DNA of 64,000 nucleotides from Ficedula albicollis (GCF_000247815.1 NC_021686.1:3414060-3478059); one strand, 5' to 3'; shown: positions 20,499 to 36,484, counted from the stretch's first letter. Notes: generated by a model not told the origin, from the letters alone. Translations and numbers: made by a program.

Positions 20499-23236
20499 GG
20501 TCATCAGGAGTGTGGATCCTTGTAATCCACGTATCCTTGTACTTTTCTCTCTCTTTAACCAGCTCTTTGTCCATATTCCTGGTGAAGGTTCTTTGTATTT
20601 TGGTGCAAAGATATTTCTGTATCCACAAGGCCTCCTTTGTTATGAACCAAACTTTCCCCCCTTAAATATTTGTGCCAAGTTTAGAGAACAAGGCTAAATT
20701 TCCTGGGTTTGGTCTGATTTCTGTAGTGTTCCTGCAGCATACAGCTTCCTAAACTGTGTTTTTCCTGAAATGAAAATTACAGATGTGCCAGGAGAGAGCT
20801 CAAACTTCTACCTTTTAAATAATTTTCAAAATGACTTTAATGCATTTTTGAATTAAGGTACTCTTCTAATTTTTTAAAGTGCCATTGTGAATTCTTGGAA
20901 AGGAGAAAAGGGTAGAAGTACCATGAAAAAAAAAAGCAACTTTTTGTTGCTAACATCAAAAATAACAACTTTATTCAGTTTTGGGACTGTCATGTTGTAA
21001 AAGAAAATGTGAGGAAAGTATCTGAAAAAGTGCTTAGTACTTTTGAAGGAGGGGAAAACTGGTTTTGCTGATCAACTCTGAAGAACTGACTACACAAAAC
21101 TTGTATCATGTGACAAATCCAGCCTTCTAAATCTCAGCTGTTAATGGAATTGTAAATCCAGTTTAGATCCAGGGAGATGTGATGTGCTATGCAATACCCT
21201 TGTCTTTGCTTAAACAACAAATTGAACCTTGTCATCACTTTGAGTAATTCATTTCAGTATTCCTAAAGTGTACAAGAACATACCTTGGAAAGCTGAGAAA
21301 CACGTACTGAAAAGCTGATCATTTAAAAGGAAGAAAAGAAGGGTTTTCTAGAAATTAAGATATGAACTTGGAGCTTCAGCTCAAGATAAAATTCCCTTGT
21401 TTCAAGGATGGGTCTGGGTTCAAATTAAAATTTCTCAAGATAAAATTCCCTTGTTTCAAGGATGGGCCTGGGTTCAAATTAAAATCTGTGTCAAGACCAG
21501 GTGTGGATGTAGGAGCTGAACTCTGCCTGGGTTCACTGCAGAAACTGCAGTGTGAGCTGCTGTCCTGCAAGTGCTTGGGGTAAATATCAGACATTAGGAG
21601 GTGTTAAATTTGAGAATAGTGTTAATCTTGATGAGTGAAATACACATTTTTTTATCCCTTATTTGTAGCTTGGGTTAAAGTCCTTTTTGACTCTATAACT
21701 CAAGGCTTTTTCATTAAATACAGGCATAAAACATAGAATGAAGTGTAAGAATTGGATCTGGAGTCTGAAGTTTGACCTTTGTGTGCTTTGCCACACAATG
21801 TTACACTGGGTTAGGGCACTTTCTCATATAAGTTTTCTGGTTTAGGACATTCATTTGCTCCTTACAGTTGGTTTATTACAAACCTGATTTGTGTGTGCAT
21901 GGCTTTGTGATCATGATTTCATAAAAAATATTAATTTAAAGAGGAAATGTGTTTGAGAAGGGAGAAACTGGAATGGTGGGTTTGTCTGAGGGTCCAGTTT
22001 AAGGTGCTAATTTTTGACTCTCAGGGTTCTAAGCAGATGGAACCATTCTGCTGTCAAGGCTGTGGTTTAGCTCTTTTTCTCTCCTCTTTATAAAAGTGTT
22101 TCAATCCATTGAGTTCCTTTTGTCCTCAGACATTGTGGGATGGATGTGTTTTAGGAGAGCACCATAGATTTAGAGTGTTTGGAAGAGCAGAACATTTGGA
22201 ATGTGTTGCAGACTGCATCTGCCTTTCCTCTCTTTCCTTTTTTGGGTCTGATTACCTAATTAGAGGATAACTTAAGGATTTAATCTATTTTCTTGTTAGG
22301 CAAATTGTGATAGATGCTGGAATTACTGCTTTTGTTTTGGTTCAGAGCACAATCAAATTCTCTGATCCAGGACAGAGACATAATTATTTGCCTTTGGAAG
22401 TGGGAAGAAAGAAGATGATAATTCTTTAGAAGTCACTGGTGGTATTGATATAAGTTGCTGGAGTTACTTCCACAGGAATATTTGCTAAATCAAAGTAGAG
22501 GAGCTTTGATAAAAAGGTGTGGATAAATCAAAAAATTGCTTTGGATTTGATTCCAAGAACAAGAACAAGTTGAAGGAAAATGTTCTTCCTAAAACTGATT
22601 CATCCTCCTGTTAACCTCTGGCTGGTGTCAGCAAACAATGGCACTGCAGCTTGAGCAGCAATAATTGCAGCAAAGAATTTCCTGAGAGGAGGAAAGGCAG
22701 CAGAAAGAGACCCTTATGAGTGACCTTGCTTTGCCATTTTTCCTGGAGCTGCACTGGGTGGCAGGGGATAAGTGTGCAAAGCCAAAGGCTTTGTGTGCAT
22801 TATCCTGTTGTTTTGTCAGGAGGGAAATTTAATTTAATTCAGCAAATAATTGCCTGTTTTCAACAAGCAGTTTCAACCACGAGCAACATTGGCCGGTTGT
22901 GTTTACTCACTGGAAGTTCAATTTCACTGATAAGGAACATTCATGGGGCATTTCTATCCCAATTTGAGTAATCAATTGCCTAATATTACAATTTTTATGT
23001 GTGACTGGAATACTACTTTTGCTGGAAGTTAAAAATGCATTAAAATCTTCCAGAGTGCAAAAGAAGACATTTGTGATCTATGTTGAATTAGAAGAGATAT
23101 GAAATGAAGATATTTATATATTGCTCTTATTTGCTATGCTTTCTCCATCTGTATGCCAATGTCAGCCATGAAAAAATACTTTTATTTCAAGTCTCTGTGA
23201 TTTAAAGATTAATAAAATTATTTGCTTTACTTTAGC

Positions 23237-23237
<1 letters not shown>
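20499..23237. other. Non-coding DNA
   Basis: AT-rich unique sequence with no recognisable gene. A 54-bp tandem duplication lies at 21380-21487 and is listed separately. Open frames are under 85 codons. Confidence 0.6.
21380..21487. repeat. 54-bp tandem duplication
   Basis: The segment starting CTCAAGATAAAATTCCCTTG at 21380 is repeated from 21434. The copies differ by one internal base (GGGTCTGGG against GGGCCTGGG) and at the final base. Confidence 0.95.
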
Positions 23238-23899
<662 letters not shown>

Positions 23900-26800
23900 A
23901 TTTGCAGTCTCAGTCATTAGCCTGGATTACAATGAGGAATAAGCCCCAGAAGCTATGCAAAAATTGAGAATGGAATCAGGCTGCTGCTTCACTGGCTGTC
24001 CCTTTCCTGTGGAGTACTCAATGTTCAGACTCATTTGGGATGCATTATTACTAAAGAGTTGCCTATTCTGTTCCATTAAATCAGGATCTGCTGCACTGCC
24101 ACCCATGTAATTTCCCCCTCAGGAATGCACTTAATGTGTTCTGATGTTTAATGCTTTGCCCACTGTGCACTTCTTAAACAGCCCAAGGAGTTACAGGCAG
24201 TCTTGTCTACACTAGAAAGGGTTTTATCCTTTAAATTCAGAATCCAGAATGTTTGCTTTTGATGGCTTTCTTGTGTTCTGATCTTTCCTTCTGGCACTTA
24301 AGTTACCTTTAAAACGGAAAGAACTGGTTCAACACTGTGAGCCAGCTGGTCACTGCCAGCAAACTTCAAATAGCTTGGTGTAGGAAAATGCAACAGGTAA
24401 ATGATTTAACCTGGTGTTGTTGACCTTAAGTGCTAGATAATGAAGTAATTCTCAATTAGTTGTACTGATACTTAATTAATAAAGGTCCATCTAAGATTCA
24501 CAAATCAATGAGAAGTGTCTGCTGTCCTTGGTAAGGAACCTTTCGTTCCAGTCTGAAGAGCAAAACTTGTTCAAAGTGAAAAAGATTTCCTGAGCACAAC
24601 AATTCTCATACAATCTATTCTCCTTTCCTTGCTGTTTTTTTTCCCTTATGTTTCCAATATATTTGGTGTCAGCCCTACTGCACAGGGATATGGCTTTAGG
24701 AGCCCTAGGAAAGGACACAACTCTGGTCCCTAATTTAATAAAAAAAGATCTTTCTTTACTGGGCTGGTCACTGGGCAGGCAAGTAGAAAGGTGGAGGTAG
24801 AGGAGCTCGTGGGTGTCCAAGGTTTATAGCAAGGATTGTGCAGGATTTCCTTCAACAACTGAGCAGGGACACCACAGAATCAGCCACTGGGTGGGTTTAG
24901 AAGGGCTCTCTGTTTGCCCAGGCTTCTGTTTTCTCTTGAAGAGCTGAGCAAGGGCAGCACAGGATCAGCCATCCGTGGATGCACTGCAAGGGCTCTGCAT
25001 TTCCCCAGCTCCTGTAATTATTTTGATGGTATTGGTTACCCTTAAGCATAATGAGATGGTGAAAAATTGATAATTTTCACGAAGTTTCCATTCTTTTTAC
25101 TATCTATGAATAGTTTGGTAAATTCCTGTTTTAGCTGAGGTCCACTGTGCATTCAACATGTATTATCTTCAAGGAATATTATTTTCCACAAAATGAAGGC
25201 TAATCACAAAAAATAGAAATGGATTTAGTATGTAAAAGTATGAAGTCACCTCACTGAGACTATCTTAGTTCCTTGAACTGGGCCACAACTAAATGGAAAC
25301 GAAGCATTCTTATCAATAATGCACTGGGGAAGTAACATCTGTTCTCAGATGCTGAGAGGATGTTTTTTCATTCACTAAAATATTTATTTCAACTAAAAAA
25401 CCCTAATCTTTTCACTGTCCCCAGAAGGCAGAAGCATTGACTGTTATGTTTAGAAACTGTCTGTGAATTACAAGAGTCCATATAAAATGGAAAGAATGCT
25501 GATTGAGGAATTAATCACTTTTTACTTCATTTAAAATAAATAATGACATTACAGAAAGCTGTCGCATTAGCTCCAAAAAAAAAAAAAAGGACTGATTCTT
25601 GGAAAAGCAGCAGAAGAGAATTTCTTTCTCTCTTGCAGGCACAAAAGCAATAGTTTTTGGTGATGTGACAATATTTTCTTCTAATTACCCAATGTTGTGT
25701 TACACATTACATAAAGGTTGCTGTTCTTGGCCACTCGTTCAGGTCCTTCTTATATTTCAAGGCTAGAATTGACTGCTAGACCCTGATTTCTGGGAGAAGT
25801 TAATTCTATCTCCCTAAATTCTCCTTGAGCTACAACGTGGAATTTTTTTACAAAAACAGCCACTGTTCATTAAAGGTTTCAAGTCATGGACAATTTCTCA
25901 AGTCTCCAGGTAAATTTCTTGCTGTAGATAACTATTCTTAGAATAAAAATAGAAATCCTTGCCTGCAGTTGGAGTTTGCCCAACTGCTCATCCCAGCCTG
26001 AGTGGATTGTTCTGCACCAGATGTTGCTGACTCCCATGATGGGAATAAACTCATCTCCTCCTCCTGGATAAGCCAAGCATCTGGATCCATGTGCTTTGTT
26101 TTCCATCCTGCAGGTCTGTGCTCCCCATCTGAAAGAATTCATCCCTGCCCTCGCTGCCTCTTTGCAAGTTCAACATTTTTGCAGAAAGCTGATTCTGCTG
26201 GATGTCCCCTGTTAATATATCCATGGTTTTGGTATTGCTCTGGCCTAGGCTCCAGGTTCATTTACCAACAACTGCCAGTGTCACAAAACATTCTGTGTTT
26301 GCCCACATGGAAGTGTATTTTTGTCAGACAAGCCCAGAATTTATGGCTGCAATTTGATTAAAATAGTCTGAAAATTATCAATGCCTTGAATTTTACATAC
26401 CCACTTTCCAATTCACTGGGAAGAAAAATCACTGAATGCTATTCATGAAAGAACAGATCCTTGTGGGATGGAAATTGCAGAGGCATCTTAATTGGAATGA
26501 CTCTGCTCCTGCTCCTTTTTTCCCCCCTATCTGCTCAGTTTTAATTCATTTTAGTGTCCTGTGTAGCTGTGCACACAAACCAATCTGGAGCTGTATGTTA
26601 GCACTCCAGAGTGGTTGCTTAACTGTGATTTAAAAAAATTATCATTATGTAACTGAGCCAAAAAGTCAAAAGTAAGTCACTGCCTTGTTATCTGTTGGCA
26701 AATGAGTTTTGCCCCAGTGATAACCTTCCAGCTGACAGGTCAGTTTGGATAATTGTGACTCAAATCCTGGGTGGTGTCTTGGGACTCAGTGTCTGCCAAC

Positions 26801-27719
26801 CTGGAACCTGCTAAGGGTGTTCCTCTGGGGAATGTGCAGTGTGCACTGTTGGCAGGGAAGCTTTTAACCAAAGCAAAATGAGGGAAGAAATCCCAGGAAA
26901 AGCCCAGCTGTGTGGCTGAAATAAATTCTGGGCTACTGTGGGTCTGCCCTGCCTGGTCTCTGCAGGGGGAAGGTGTGATGGTGCAGGGATGGGATCAGGA
27001 AAAACCCATTAATTAATGTTTAAATCAATTAATCGATGTCTAAATCCCAGGGAAAAGAAATCTCTCCCTGGAGGTGTCTGGAATGAGCCCTGGGTGCTCT
27101 GAGCCAGGCTCAGGGAGGTCAGGCACCAGCAGCAGCCTGGGCTGAGCTCTGCAGCTGTTGGCACAGCTCTGGCTCTTGGCACCCCTGGAGGAGATGAACG
27201 GGGCTGGCAGAGCTGGGGCAGTTTGGGCTGAGCCCTGGCAGCCTCTGGTTTCCCCTGTGTGATGTAATAATGTTCTCCCAGTGGTGTTTGTGCAGTGTCA
27301 GTGCTGCCTCAGTGCAGCCTGAACCATGAAAGGTTCTCCCAGCCTGGGGAGTTGATTTGTGGAACACCTATTGCACAAACTCAACAAAGCCAGTGCCTGG
27401 TGGTGCTGGGAGGACAGAGGCATGGTTTTGTAGTGCTTTTTTGGGTTTTTTTTCCTGTTTATTTTTCACTAGAGAAAAAACATAATCCCACAGAGTAATA
27501 TCTTTGCTTAAAACACCTAGTAAAAATAAAATCAAATCAGTAATTCCTGATGTATCACACCAATTGCTCAGTTCTCTCACTGAAGTCTTCATTAGAACTC
27601 CACACACACAAATGTTAGCACCCTATTATGTTTACTTTCTTAAAGCTTGTTTTTGTAAAATGAACAATTACTTAAATTGCTGAAGTAGGGTTTTTTTAAA
27701 TTCTGTCGGTATAGTTGCT

Positions 27720-27818
27720 AAGCTTGCTGCTCTTAAACCTGTTTGCCAAAGGGGCTCTTTGATGTAAAGCTTGCTGCTCTTAAACCTGTTTGCCAAAGCA
27801 AAGGAGCCCTTTGATGTG
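27720..27818. repeat. 47-bp tandem duplication with small insertion
   Basis: AAGCTTGCTGCTCTTAAACC begins at 27720 and again at 27767. The second copy has a few extra bases after GTTTGCCAAAG and one substitution (GGCTC against AGCCC area). Confidence 0.9.
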
Positions 27819-30800
27819 CTGTTCATCAGCCCTTCATCTGGAGGTTCTGAAGAAGCTGTTGGAGATTATTTAATCAGTGTTGAGATCTGAATGCTGCAGA
27901 GAGGGGCTGCAGAATGGAATTGGTTACGTGTGTTTTATGTGACTGTGCAGATGTGTGCACATCCCTGGTGCTGCTTTAGTCAGGGGTGCATCAGTTTTAT
28001 TTCATGCCAGGGATACTTTTCTTCTTCTGAGCTCAAAGTATAAAGTGCCCCACTTGATTAATGTCTAATTCTGGCATGCTGACCTAAAATGAAATGTGCC
28101 TATAAACAAAACATTTTGATTTCTCAGTCACTGACCCCTCTCCTTGGGCTAAAGAATGGTTGTCTGAAGAAAATGATGACTTTCAAAGTGTAAAAGCTAT
28201 TCTCTGTCACCTCAAGAGATTGCTAGGATTTGAAAATTCACACATTTTTTTTCTTTCTGCTCATCTTTAATTTGAACTTTTAAAATAGATTTCCCTGGGA
28301 GCAGGAGGATGGAAACCCTGGGGGTGTGGAGCATGGTCACTGCTCCCAGGTCTGCAGCAGGAGAGCTGGTAGCACACTGTTTATTTACTCAGCAATAGCA
28401 TCAGGGACATTTTCAAAGAAATGGACATTTGTGTAGCCCTCACTGGGATAAGTCAGGGAGGTGGCACCAGCTCTCTCTGCTGTCCCAATATTGAAATTGG
28501 CCCAAGGCACTATCCAGACCATTCTCCTCACAAAAACAGCACTCAAACCCCAGAATCACCCACTTTCCATGGAGTGCCTTGTAGCTAAGCAATTCCAAAT
28601 CTGGTGTGAAGTGTTTCAAGTGCCAGAGAAGTGATCAACAGCTTCAAGTATCAAAAAATTCAAGTTTCATCTGTAATAAATGATATAAAATCATCTGAAC
28701 AGCCTTCCTTATGAAGGCAGTTTATAATTTATAGAGACCTTAAAGGGGATTTGGAGGCAGGTTGATGAAATGTCACTGCTTTCACCTCACCAAGTAATTG
28801 TAATTTAATGAAGTAAAGCCTCTCAGTTGAAGAGATGATGTTGGCTGGTGAGGGAATACTGACAAGATGTAAGGGAAAAAACTGGGGAAAGAATCTGCTT
28901 TTCTCAGAGGTGTCCAGAAGAGAGGGAACTAATTCAAGGAGTTGTTCTGGAGCTCCCAAGGTGCTTCACTGTTCTTGATGCTCCCTTGAACCCAAGGAAA
29001 TCAGTCACTGAGTTCCCAGCAGCACAGGATGAGACCTGTGTCTCACTGGAGCTGGATGCCAGCTTTTATTCAAGCAGCTTTGCTTGGTCCTTGGCAATGT
29101 TGAGATAATTTGGTCCTCACTGCAGTGTTTAACTCCTGGTGTTTGCCAGCTGTGCCCTGGTGCTGGGTGTGTTCTGCATTCTTGCCTGTGCTTCAGTGTG
29201 CAGTGTCCCAAGATCCATTCTTCTTCAGGAAACCACAAAGAAAATGTGCCTGTGGATCTGACCAAAGCCTTCTTTTCTCCCTCTGCATGGTGATTTTCCT
29301 CCTAGACCTTTGACTTAGAAAGAAATTAAAATCTCTTTGCTTTTAGTTGTACTTAGTTCAGCCAAGAATCTCCTGACTCCAAAAGCACTTTCTTGGCACA
29401 ATTTCTCAAGAGTTAGTTGTATCACATAAAGTAAGTAGCTCAGATTCTCATATTCTAGGATTAGCCATTTTTAAGCAGCAACAATAGAACTTGAACATAG
29501 ACATCTCCATTAAGTTCAACTAAAACTTATTTTGAAAAGTGTCACCGGTTTCTCTGATGAAAGCTTCATGTAAATTTAGGAAATGTGTTTAGTATTGCTG
29601 CTAATAAAAGCCCATTTTTATTTGAGGGGCTGATAAGCTACAGCTTAAACATGACTTTACATATTCAATGTAATTTTTTTTTTTTATACAGTACCAGAAA
29701 GTCCTGCAAAGACCAGGCAGACTCCCCCACCTCTGAAATTAACTTTTCAGTATGACTGCAGCAGAGTTTGGTTTGCAAACACAGCATCTAATTTCGTTTT
29801 GTTTTGGCTTAAGGAAGCTGATTCCTACATAGCACCTAATAGACATGTTCTCTTTTCACTTAAACTGAGAGGGCAAAAACTCCAGAAGTGACAGTGGGAT
29901 CCTCCTAAATCTCCCAAGACCTGAGCCAGAATCTAATTTTAATGCTCAAAACTTTGAGCCCCCTGGTACTTTCTACAGAACTGACAGAAACATTTCATTA
30001 TACAAATTATGATGTTTGTTTTCTTGTGTTTTGTTTTTTTCTTTTCTTTATTGTATGGTGCATTTGCATGAAAATGGCATTTTGAAGAGTGGTCTGCTCC
30101 TGATGCTGGTCCCTCACCTGGAGGCACAATCTCTGCTTGGATTTGCAATTAGCTGCTGTGGAATTGTTGCTGCAGTGGCAGAGCTGGTGCTCTGCTCTTG
30201 GGTGGGAAGGGAGCAGCAGGAGCTGAAGAATACTTCAACCACCCAAGTTTTATGCAAAGATCTCTGCAAAATTACACACACCAGGGGAAAGATGAAATTG
30301 AGAAGCCACACAGACAAAGTGGAACGGTCTTTAAAATGTTTCCACCCCTGACCTGTCTCTCATCATGGCAGTGTCAAAGTAGGAACCAGTTGAGCTGCAG
30401 AAGGAACAAAGTTTATTGGAGCCTACAAGGAAATGCCCAGAGCTATTCTCAGACTATTTTAACTTGATTAGGGTACCTGTGGTTGGAGCAGGATTTCTGT
30501 TTCCTGGGGGAGGAAATCATCACTTCAAATTCTGATTTAGGAGCTCCCCGAGGGATGAATCAGGATCAGAACAGTGGCTTGAGCCAGGCATTAAACCCAC
30601 CCCTCAAATAGAGCAATACAGAACCGTCTTATTGTCTAAAATCCTAAAAACGTATTCAGTGAGGAAGCAAAGCACATCTGGATTGAGGCAACTGCATCTT
30701 CTGGGAAAGTGATACTTTGTGCTGCAGGTGTCTGTGCCAGCCTCAGCTCCACCTCTGGACAGATGGAGGTGTGCACTGAGAACCAAGAGCTGAACTGCTT

Positions 30801-31338
30801 TTGCACTTCCCTGAAGGTTTCCCTCCCTTATCACGACTTGTTGCTCAGTCACAGGTTCTCAGTTTGTGCCCTCCCAGCTGCCAGGAGATCAGCTATGTTT
30901 TTATTCTGTGGGTCTTCTGAGGATGTCTTTGGGAGAGTTACCAAGGGCCTTGTCTGTTACATTTGGTACCAAATACAGGCACAGGATTTTGGTGTGTGTG
31001 GAAAATGGTGTTAAAGAGAGAATGTCTCACTCAGATAAAAGTGTTTAACTTTGCCCTTTGTTCTCAAATTCTTTTTGAAGCCAATGAGTTTTTTTTTTGT
31101 TGTTGTGGGTTCATTCAGTTTATACATTAGAAGCAGGGTTGAGGGAGATTCCTTCACAGTTTTCATGGAGATGGAACAGCCAACACAAAGCAAAGCCACC
31201 TCCTTTCCTCCTTGTAGCACAAGGTGCCTCGTAGAACAGGATCAGAAACTCTACCTGAGCAGGATTTGATGAGATGTTTGCAAGCAAACATCTCCCAACA
31301 CGTGCAGCAGGTGGGTGGAATGAAAATGGAAAATGTCC

Positions 31339-31444
31339 CCAGATGAATGAATTGTTAGTGCTGCCTCAGATGCAGATGTGTGGGCGTGAACCCACCAGAT
31401 GAATGAATTGTTAGTGCTGCCTCAGATGTGTGGGTGTGAACCCA
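31339..31444. repeat. 56/50-bp tandem duplication
   Basis: CCAGATGAATGAATTGTTAG begins at 31339 and again at 31395. The second copy lacks a six-base GCAGAT, itself a small duplication in the first copy, and has GGGTGTG for GGGCGTG. Confidence 0.9.
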
Positions 31445-34020
31445 CTGGCAGTGCAAATGAGCTTCAGTGTCAGGGGCAGAGAGTGACTCTGTGTCCCAAC
31501 AGTTCATAATTGCTAAATAACTGAGAGAGTTGGGATTGCCTTTTATGATGCAGGCACTGTGGGAAGCCCGGCTGGTCTGTTCACTGTTGGATTCTCTTGC
31601 GTGCTGCTGGCCTGAGAGGTTGGCAGCAAGACACAGGGGTGGGTGGGAGCTGATAAAAGATGTCTCACTGTGCATCTGCATAGCCAGGTCACATCCCAAA
31701 ATAACACAGGGGACTCTGAAACCCAGACAGAGTGCTGAGGCCGTTATCACATCACCTCCAGTGAGGGCAAAAATCAATGCCTCATCCTCACTGTCCTTTC
31801 TGGAGCTGTTTTTAGAATCTTGGCATTTAGGGATCCCCACGACTGGCTCTTGTTTCCTCCTTTCCTCCTCCCCTCAGCACCCCTGTCCTGCCATGTCCCT
31901 GTCCCCAGAGGGGTTTGGTGACCTGGGGCCAGCAGCTCTGCAGGGCTCTGCCTCTCACCTGAGCTGTGAGAAAAAGCTGCTAGTAAAGAATGGACTCACT
32001 TCCTACCTCTGTGCCCTGTTCATCTGCAAGATATGCACATTTTAATTTCCTTGAGTGATTAAGGAGCTAAATTTCAAGCCTGCTTTTATCATATATGTGG
32101 CACTGGCAGTTTGCTTCCTTCTGCTTTTTTTTTTATTTACCATAAACACTAAATAGCCATTTCACCTTCCCACTGTAAATGCTGGGAGGCTGCAGTGGGA
32201 AAAGAAAACCTGCTTTGAAGAATAAAGGAATTAAATAATCCTGAAGCCAATTCCTATCATCATCACGTTCTTTGGGCCACACCTGTTGTGGGGGGAAAAA
32301 TAAATTAGTTTCTGTAAGAATGAGGACAGTTGTATCTGTGGGGACTCAACTGCCAAATGTCACCTTAAGCATTATAAAATGTGCCAAGAGATTAACATTA
32401 GGAAATACAAGAAATTGTACAATTAGCATGAGAAAAGTGTGTGTGGGTATGGAAACTCTCTAAATCTTCTAAGAAATATGTAGGATTTATCATAAAGCTA
32501 CTCTTGGATTACCAACTCCAAGTATTAAAATGTAAGTAAACCTCTTTTTTTTTCTCCTTCACATCATGAATCTGCCTTCAATCATATTATAAAAGTAGCA
32601 ATTTTAGATGCAGTTTTTCTGTTAACTTCTACATTTTAAGCTGTTTGGGTGATATTTTAGTGACAGATTTATCTGTAAGACTGCAAACAGGAATGTAAGC
32701 TGCTACACAAGAATGTAAATGAAAAGCTGAATTTTTAGTAAAGCTAAATTATTCTGAAATAATTCCATCACTTGAGCTGCATAGAATTTCAAGAATACAC
32801 CAAAATGTTAATGAGAGACTTGCTTCAAAAACTGGGAACTTAGAAGCATTGATACTTGCTTGAAAGAAAAATTCTTTTGAATCAAGGGAAGTTTTAAATG
32901 GATTGCCAGAACAGGCTTTACTGTGAAAAATAGTTTTGTTTATCCTTTTTATCAATAACCTTTTGAGTTCAGGTGAGCTTGCAGCACTGGTGGCCTCACC
33001 TCCTATTTCAGCAAAAGCTGGGATGTGCAGCTGCTGGCACTAAGTGGGATAATTTACTTTCTTTCAGAAGACTTACAAAACAATTTTAGGAACTTTAAGA
33101 ACATTTGAAGCAGAATGAATTCAAGCACTTCATAGGGATTTGACTTGATTTCTTGTTTTGAGCAGAGTTGGAGGACAAGTGCTAAAATATTCCTGTCACT
33201 ATTTGGAATGTTCTTTGAAGAGAAATTTTAATTTTTACTGAGATTATGATTGAATGTCCATTTTGCACAACTTCTTCATTCTCTTCTTCCATTGTTCTTT
33301 ATAAAAGATTTAGATGGTTCGAGAAGCTCAAGTAAACACTTGGAACTATTACAGCAAGACAATTTTGACATAACTTATTCAACATCAATTACTGGTGTGT
33401 GTCTGCTCCTCAGACAGTGCTTGACCTGTGTGATGGCATTGATGGGCTCATGTGCACAAACCTCATCTTCATAAAAGAGGCTCCATCCCTCTGTGAAGTG
33501 GTGAACCAGATGCAATTAGCATTTTAAAAATAATTCACAGGATTAGCACATTTTTGGGGGACAGAATCCCCAACTTCTTAACATTTTCTTTGAATCTTCT
33601 GCAATGTAAGTACAGCACTTCCATTTATCAAAGGAAAAAACCCAATGTGCTGCACAATCCAAAACGAAACACTTTGAAAAGCGATTTCTGGAATAAAATG
33701 CACGTGGAAGCAATTAATTAAAACATGGTGATGAATCAGGTAAAAGCAGGAAAGCCCCTGGTTCCTCGGGTCCTGGCTGTCTGTCCCCTGCAGGCACTGG
33801 TGGCAGCCTGCCATGGGCTCTGCAGCTCTTCTCCAGGGCCAGAAGGGATCATTTGCTGCTCTCCAGTAGTGCCTCATTTCCACAAAGTGTCTGACCTTTA
33901 TGTGCCCCAAAAGCCCTGTGTTAATATAGTTTTTAAGTTCCACGGTCACCCCAGTTTTGCCTAAGCTGTGCATTGCCTGCCTCTGTGCTATTTGCAGAGT
34001 CAGAAAGGCATTTCCAAGTG

Positions 34021-34207
<187 letters not shown>

Positions 34208-34989
34208 AATTTGCCCTCCATCACTAAGGAGGGCAGGTTTTAATGTCTCAGAGAGGAGGGGACACAGCTCCTCACACCAGCTCTGGGCTGGCCTTGGAAA
34301 GTGCTCGTGCCTTCCAGCACTGTGTAAATTCCACTTCAATCACTGGGACTTAAAACTCCCCTTAAAATAGGGTGGATGTGATCTCATCCTCAAAGTCAGG
34401 TGCCTTTTTCATTGCACTGATGAAGAGGAGAGTGACTCTTGGGCAAATTGCAGCAGAATCTGATTTTTCCTTCTGCGTGATGAAAATCCTGTCAGTCTGG
34501 AGCTCCAGCAGGGTGGTTCCAAGGAGGTGCATTTTGTATCATGCTCAGTGTGTGTGGGAAATAATAATATCAGGAAATTTGTTGGTGAAAAACTTCAGCA
34601 GGCTCTGGCTGAGGTGGTTTCCAGGACTCCAAAGATTGATGCAAATACCTCTTACACTCAAACCATGGTTAAATCCCGCTCACTGCCTTGTCTGTGGAGT
34701 TGCCCTCTGCAGCTTTTGATCTTCATTTCCAAGTCCCTCTAGGTCTCTGCCTGCTGGATTGATTTCTTTGTTGCATTCAGAGGCAAAATGAGCTGTCCCT
34801 CCACAGCACAAGAAATAGCTGATGACTGAGAGCACGACTGCTGCAGGTTTAGGGTTCACCTGCCAGCGGGTTTAAATGAATCTCTGGTTCCCCAGTCTCC
34901 AGCAGGAGAGCATTTGGTTGTGTTCAAACTCAGCTGAGATGGATCCTCAGTGCCACGTGCTCTCACAGGTCTGGGCTCAGCGTTTGATG

Positions 34990-35410
34990 TGTTAGAGGAT
35001 CATAGAAACACCACCTGCTTTCAGTATTTGCTGATCTATGAAGCCACTTTATTACTCAGGTGTCTAACAATATGCAAATGTGTGTATTAATGGCTTCTGT
35101 GCCATAAAAATGGCAAGTTTATAACTCTGCACTTTATAGAGCCTGTAGAATCTAGTTAGCAAAGTGTGCTCTGTTGGAAAACAAGATTACAAATCAATTA
35201 CTCCTTGCCTGACGCTGCTCAGATCTCTTTCCTGAGATCCTTGTTGAGCTGACACTGGGGAAATGAACATGCCTGGGAGTGTGACCTATTATTCAGAGGC
35301 AACTGCAGGCTAATAGCAGTTGTGATCATTGAGAAATCTATTATTTTTTGACCTGCAAGGCAGTCCAAATGACCCACTTTTATAAAGGAAATTTATAGGT
35401 CTGTGAGATC
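34990..35410. promoter_or_regulatory. Candidate conserved non-coding element
   Basis: This is a non-repetitive block with ATGCAAAT-like (AATATGCAAATGTG, an octamer-type core), CCATAAAAATGG (a CArG-like box) and many TAAT/ATTA cores. No frame is open. The call is from composition only, since conservation cannot be judged here. Confidence 0.25.
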
Positions 35411-36484
35411 TAACATTCTTAGCTGGGAAGTGGAGGCCAGTCCTAGATGCAGAAACACAGGAATTTTCATCAAACCCCTCTCCTTTGCTGCAGTTTGTTC
35501 CCTAGGGGGGCAAAATGCAGAAGAGCTGGTTTCAGGAAAGCAACTGCACCATTCCTAGCAAAAGAAATTTATCAAAATACTGCTTTGAAGAATGACAAGG
35601 ATTCAGTGGTACTGAACCCTCCTTGCAGTGTATAGAAACAGAAATCAAATCTGATTTGGTTGGTGAGGTTCAAAGATTCTCAGAGCAGACTTCAGGCTCA
35701 CAGATTTTCTGTCTTTGAATATTGAGCTCCAAGAGGAGGGGGCTGGCCACACAATTGGGCCGTGGGTGTCACTGGAGCTGCCAAATGATGAGTGAGCTCT
35801 GCTCTTAGAACTTCTGGTTTCAGTGTGTGTACTTTTCTTGCAGAGTAATAATGCTTGGGATTTTCTGTTTGTTTTTATTCCTCAGATTTAATATTGCAGC
35901 AGAAATCTATAGCTGACATTCACCATGTTATTAAGCAAACCTTTCATATGAGCCATAGTTTATTTTTTCTTTGAGTGACATGATCATACTTTCTTTTAAA
36001 ACTCAGTGCAAATAAAATCTCTGGATTTAATATTATTTTTTTCTCCCCCCCCCCTTTAATACTTTTTTCTTTTCTCTGCTATTGAACAGGGAAGTCACTT
36101 CAGGTTCTTGCTATTTAGTATTCATTTGGGGGTGGTGTCTGCACAATCCTCTTTTTAGAAATTAAATATGGCTCTCATATTAAAACATGCACTTTGAATC
36201 TAACACAAAATCAAAGGAAGTCACTAATGAGATTCTTGTTACATTTATACACCCATTGTTTCTCATTTGAGTAAAATTTAAAGCAGACTTTTATTCTTCT
36301 CCTCACTGTTGGGCTTTGCACTTGACAATATAAGCTTTTTTTTTTTTTGTGTTGCTATTTCTTTGCAGTGATGTGAAGACTGGTATGAACACACCTTCTG
36401 TGTTTCAAGAATTCTTATCTTGTATAAAACTGAGGGCATCTGACAATTTAATGTTACTTTCTGAATATCACAGGCCCTCAGCCT

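Noticed and set aside
31530..32045. 171-codon plus-strand open frame
   Set aside because: Overlaps a 161-codon minus-strand frame in the same GC-richer patch; neither has a recognisable domain or splice signals.
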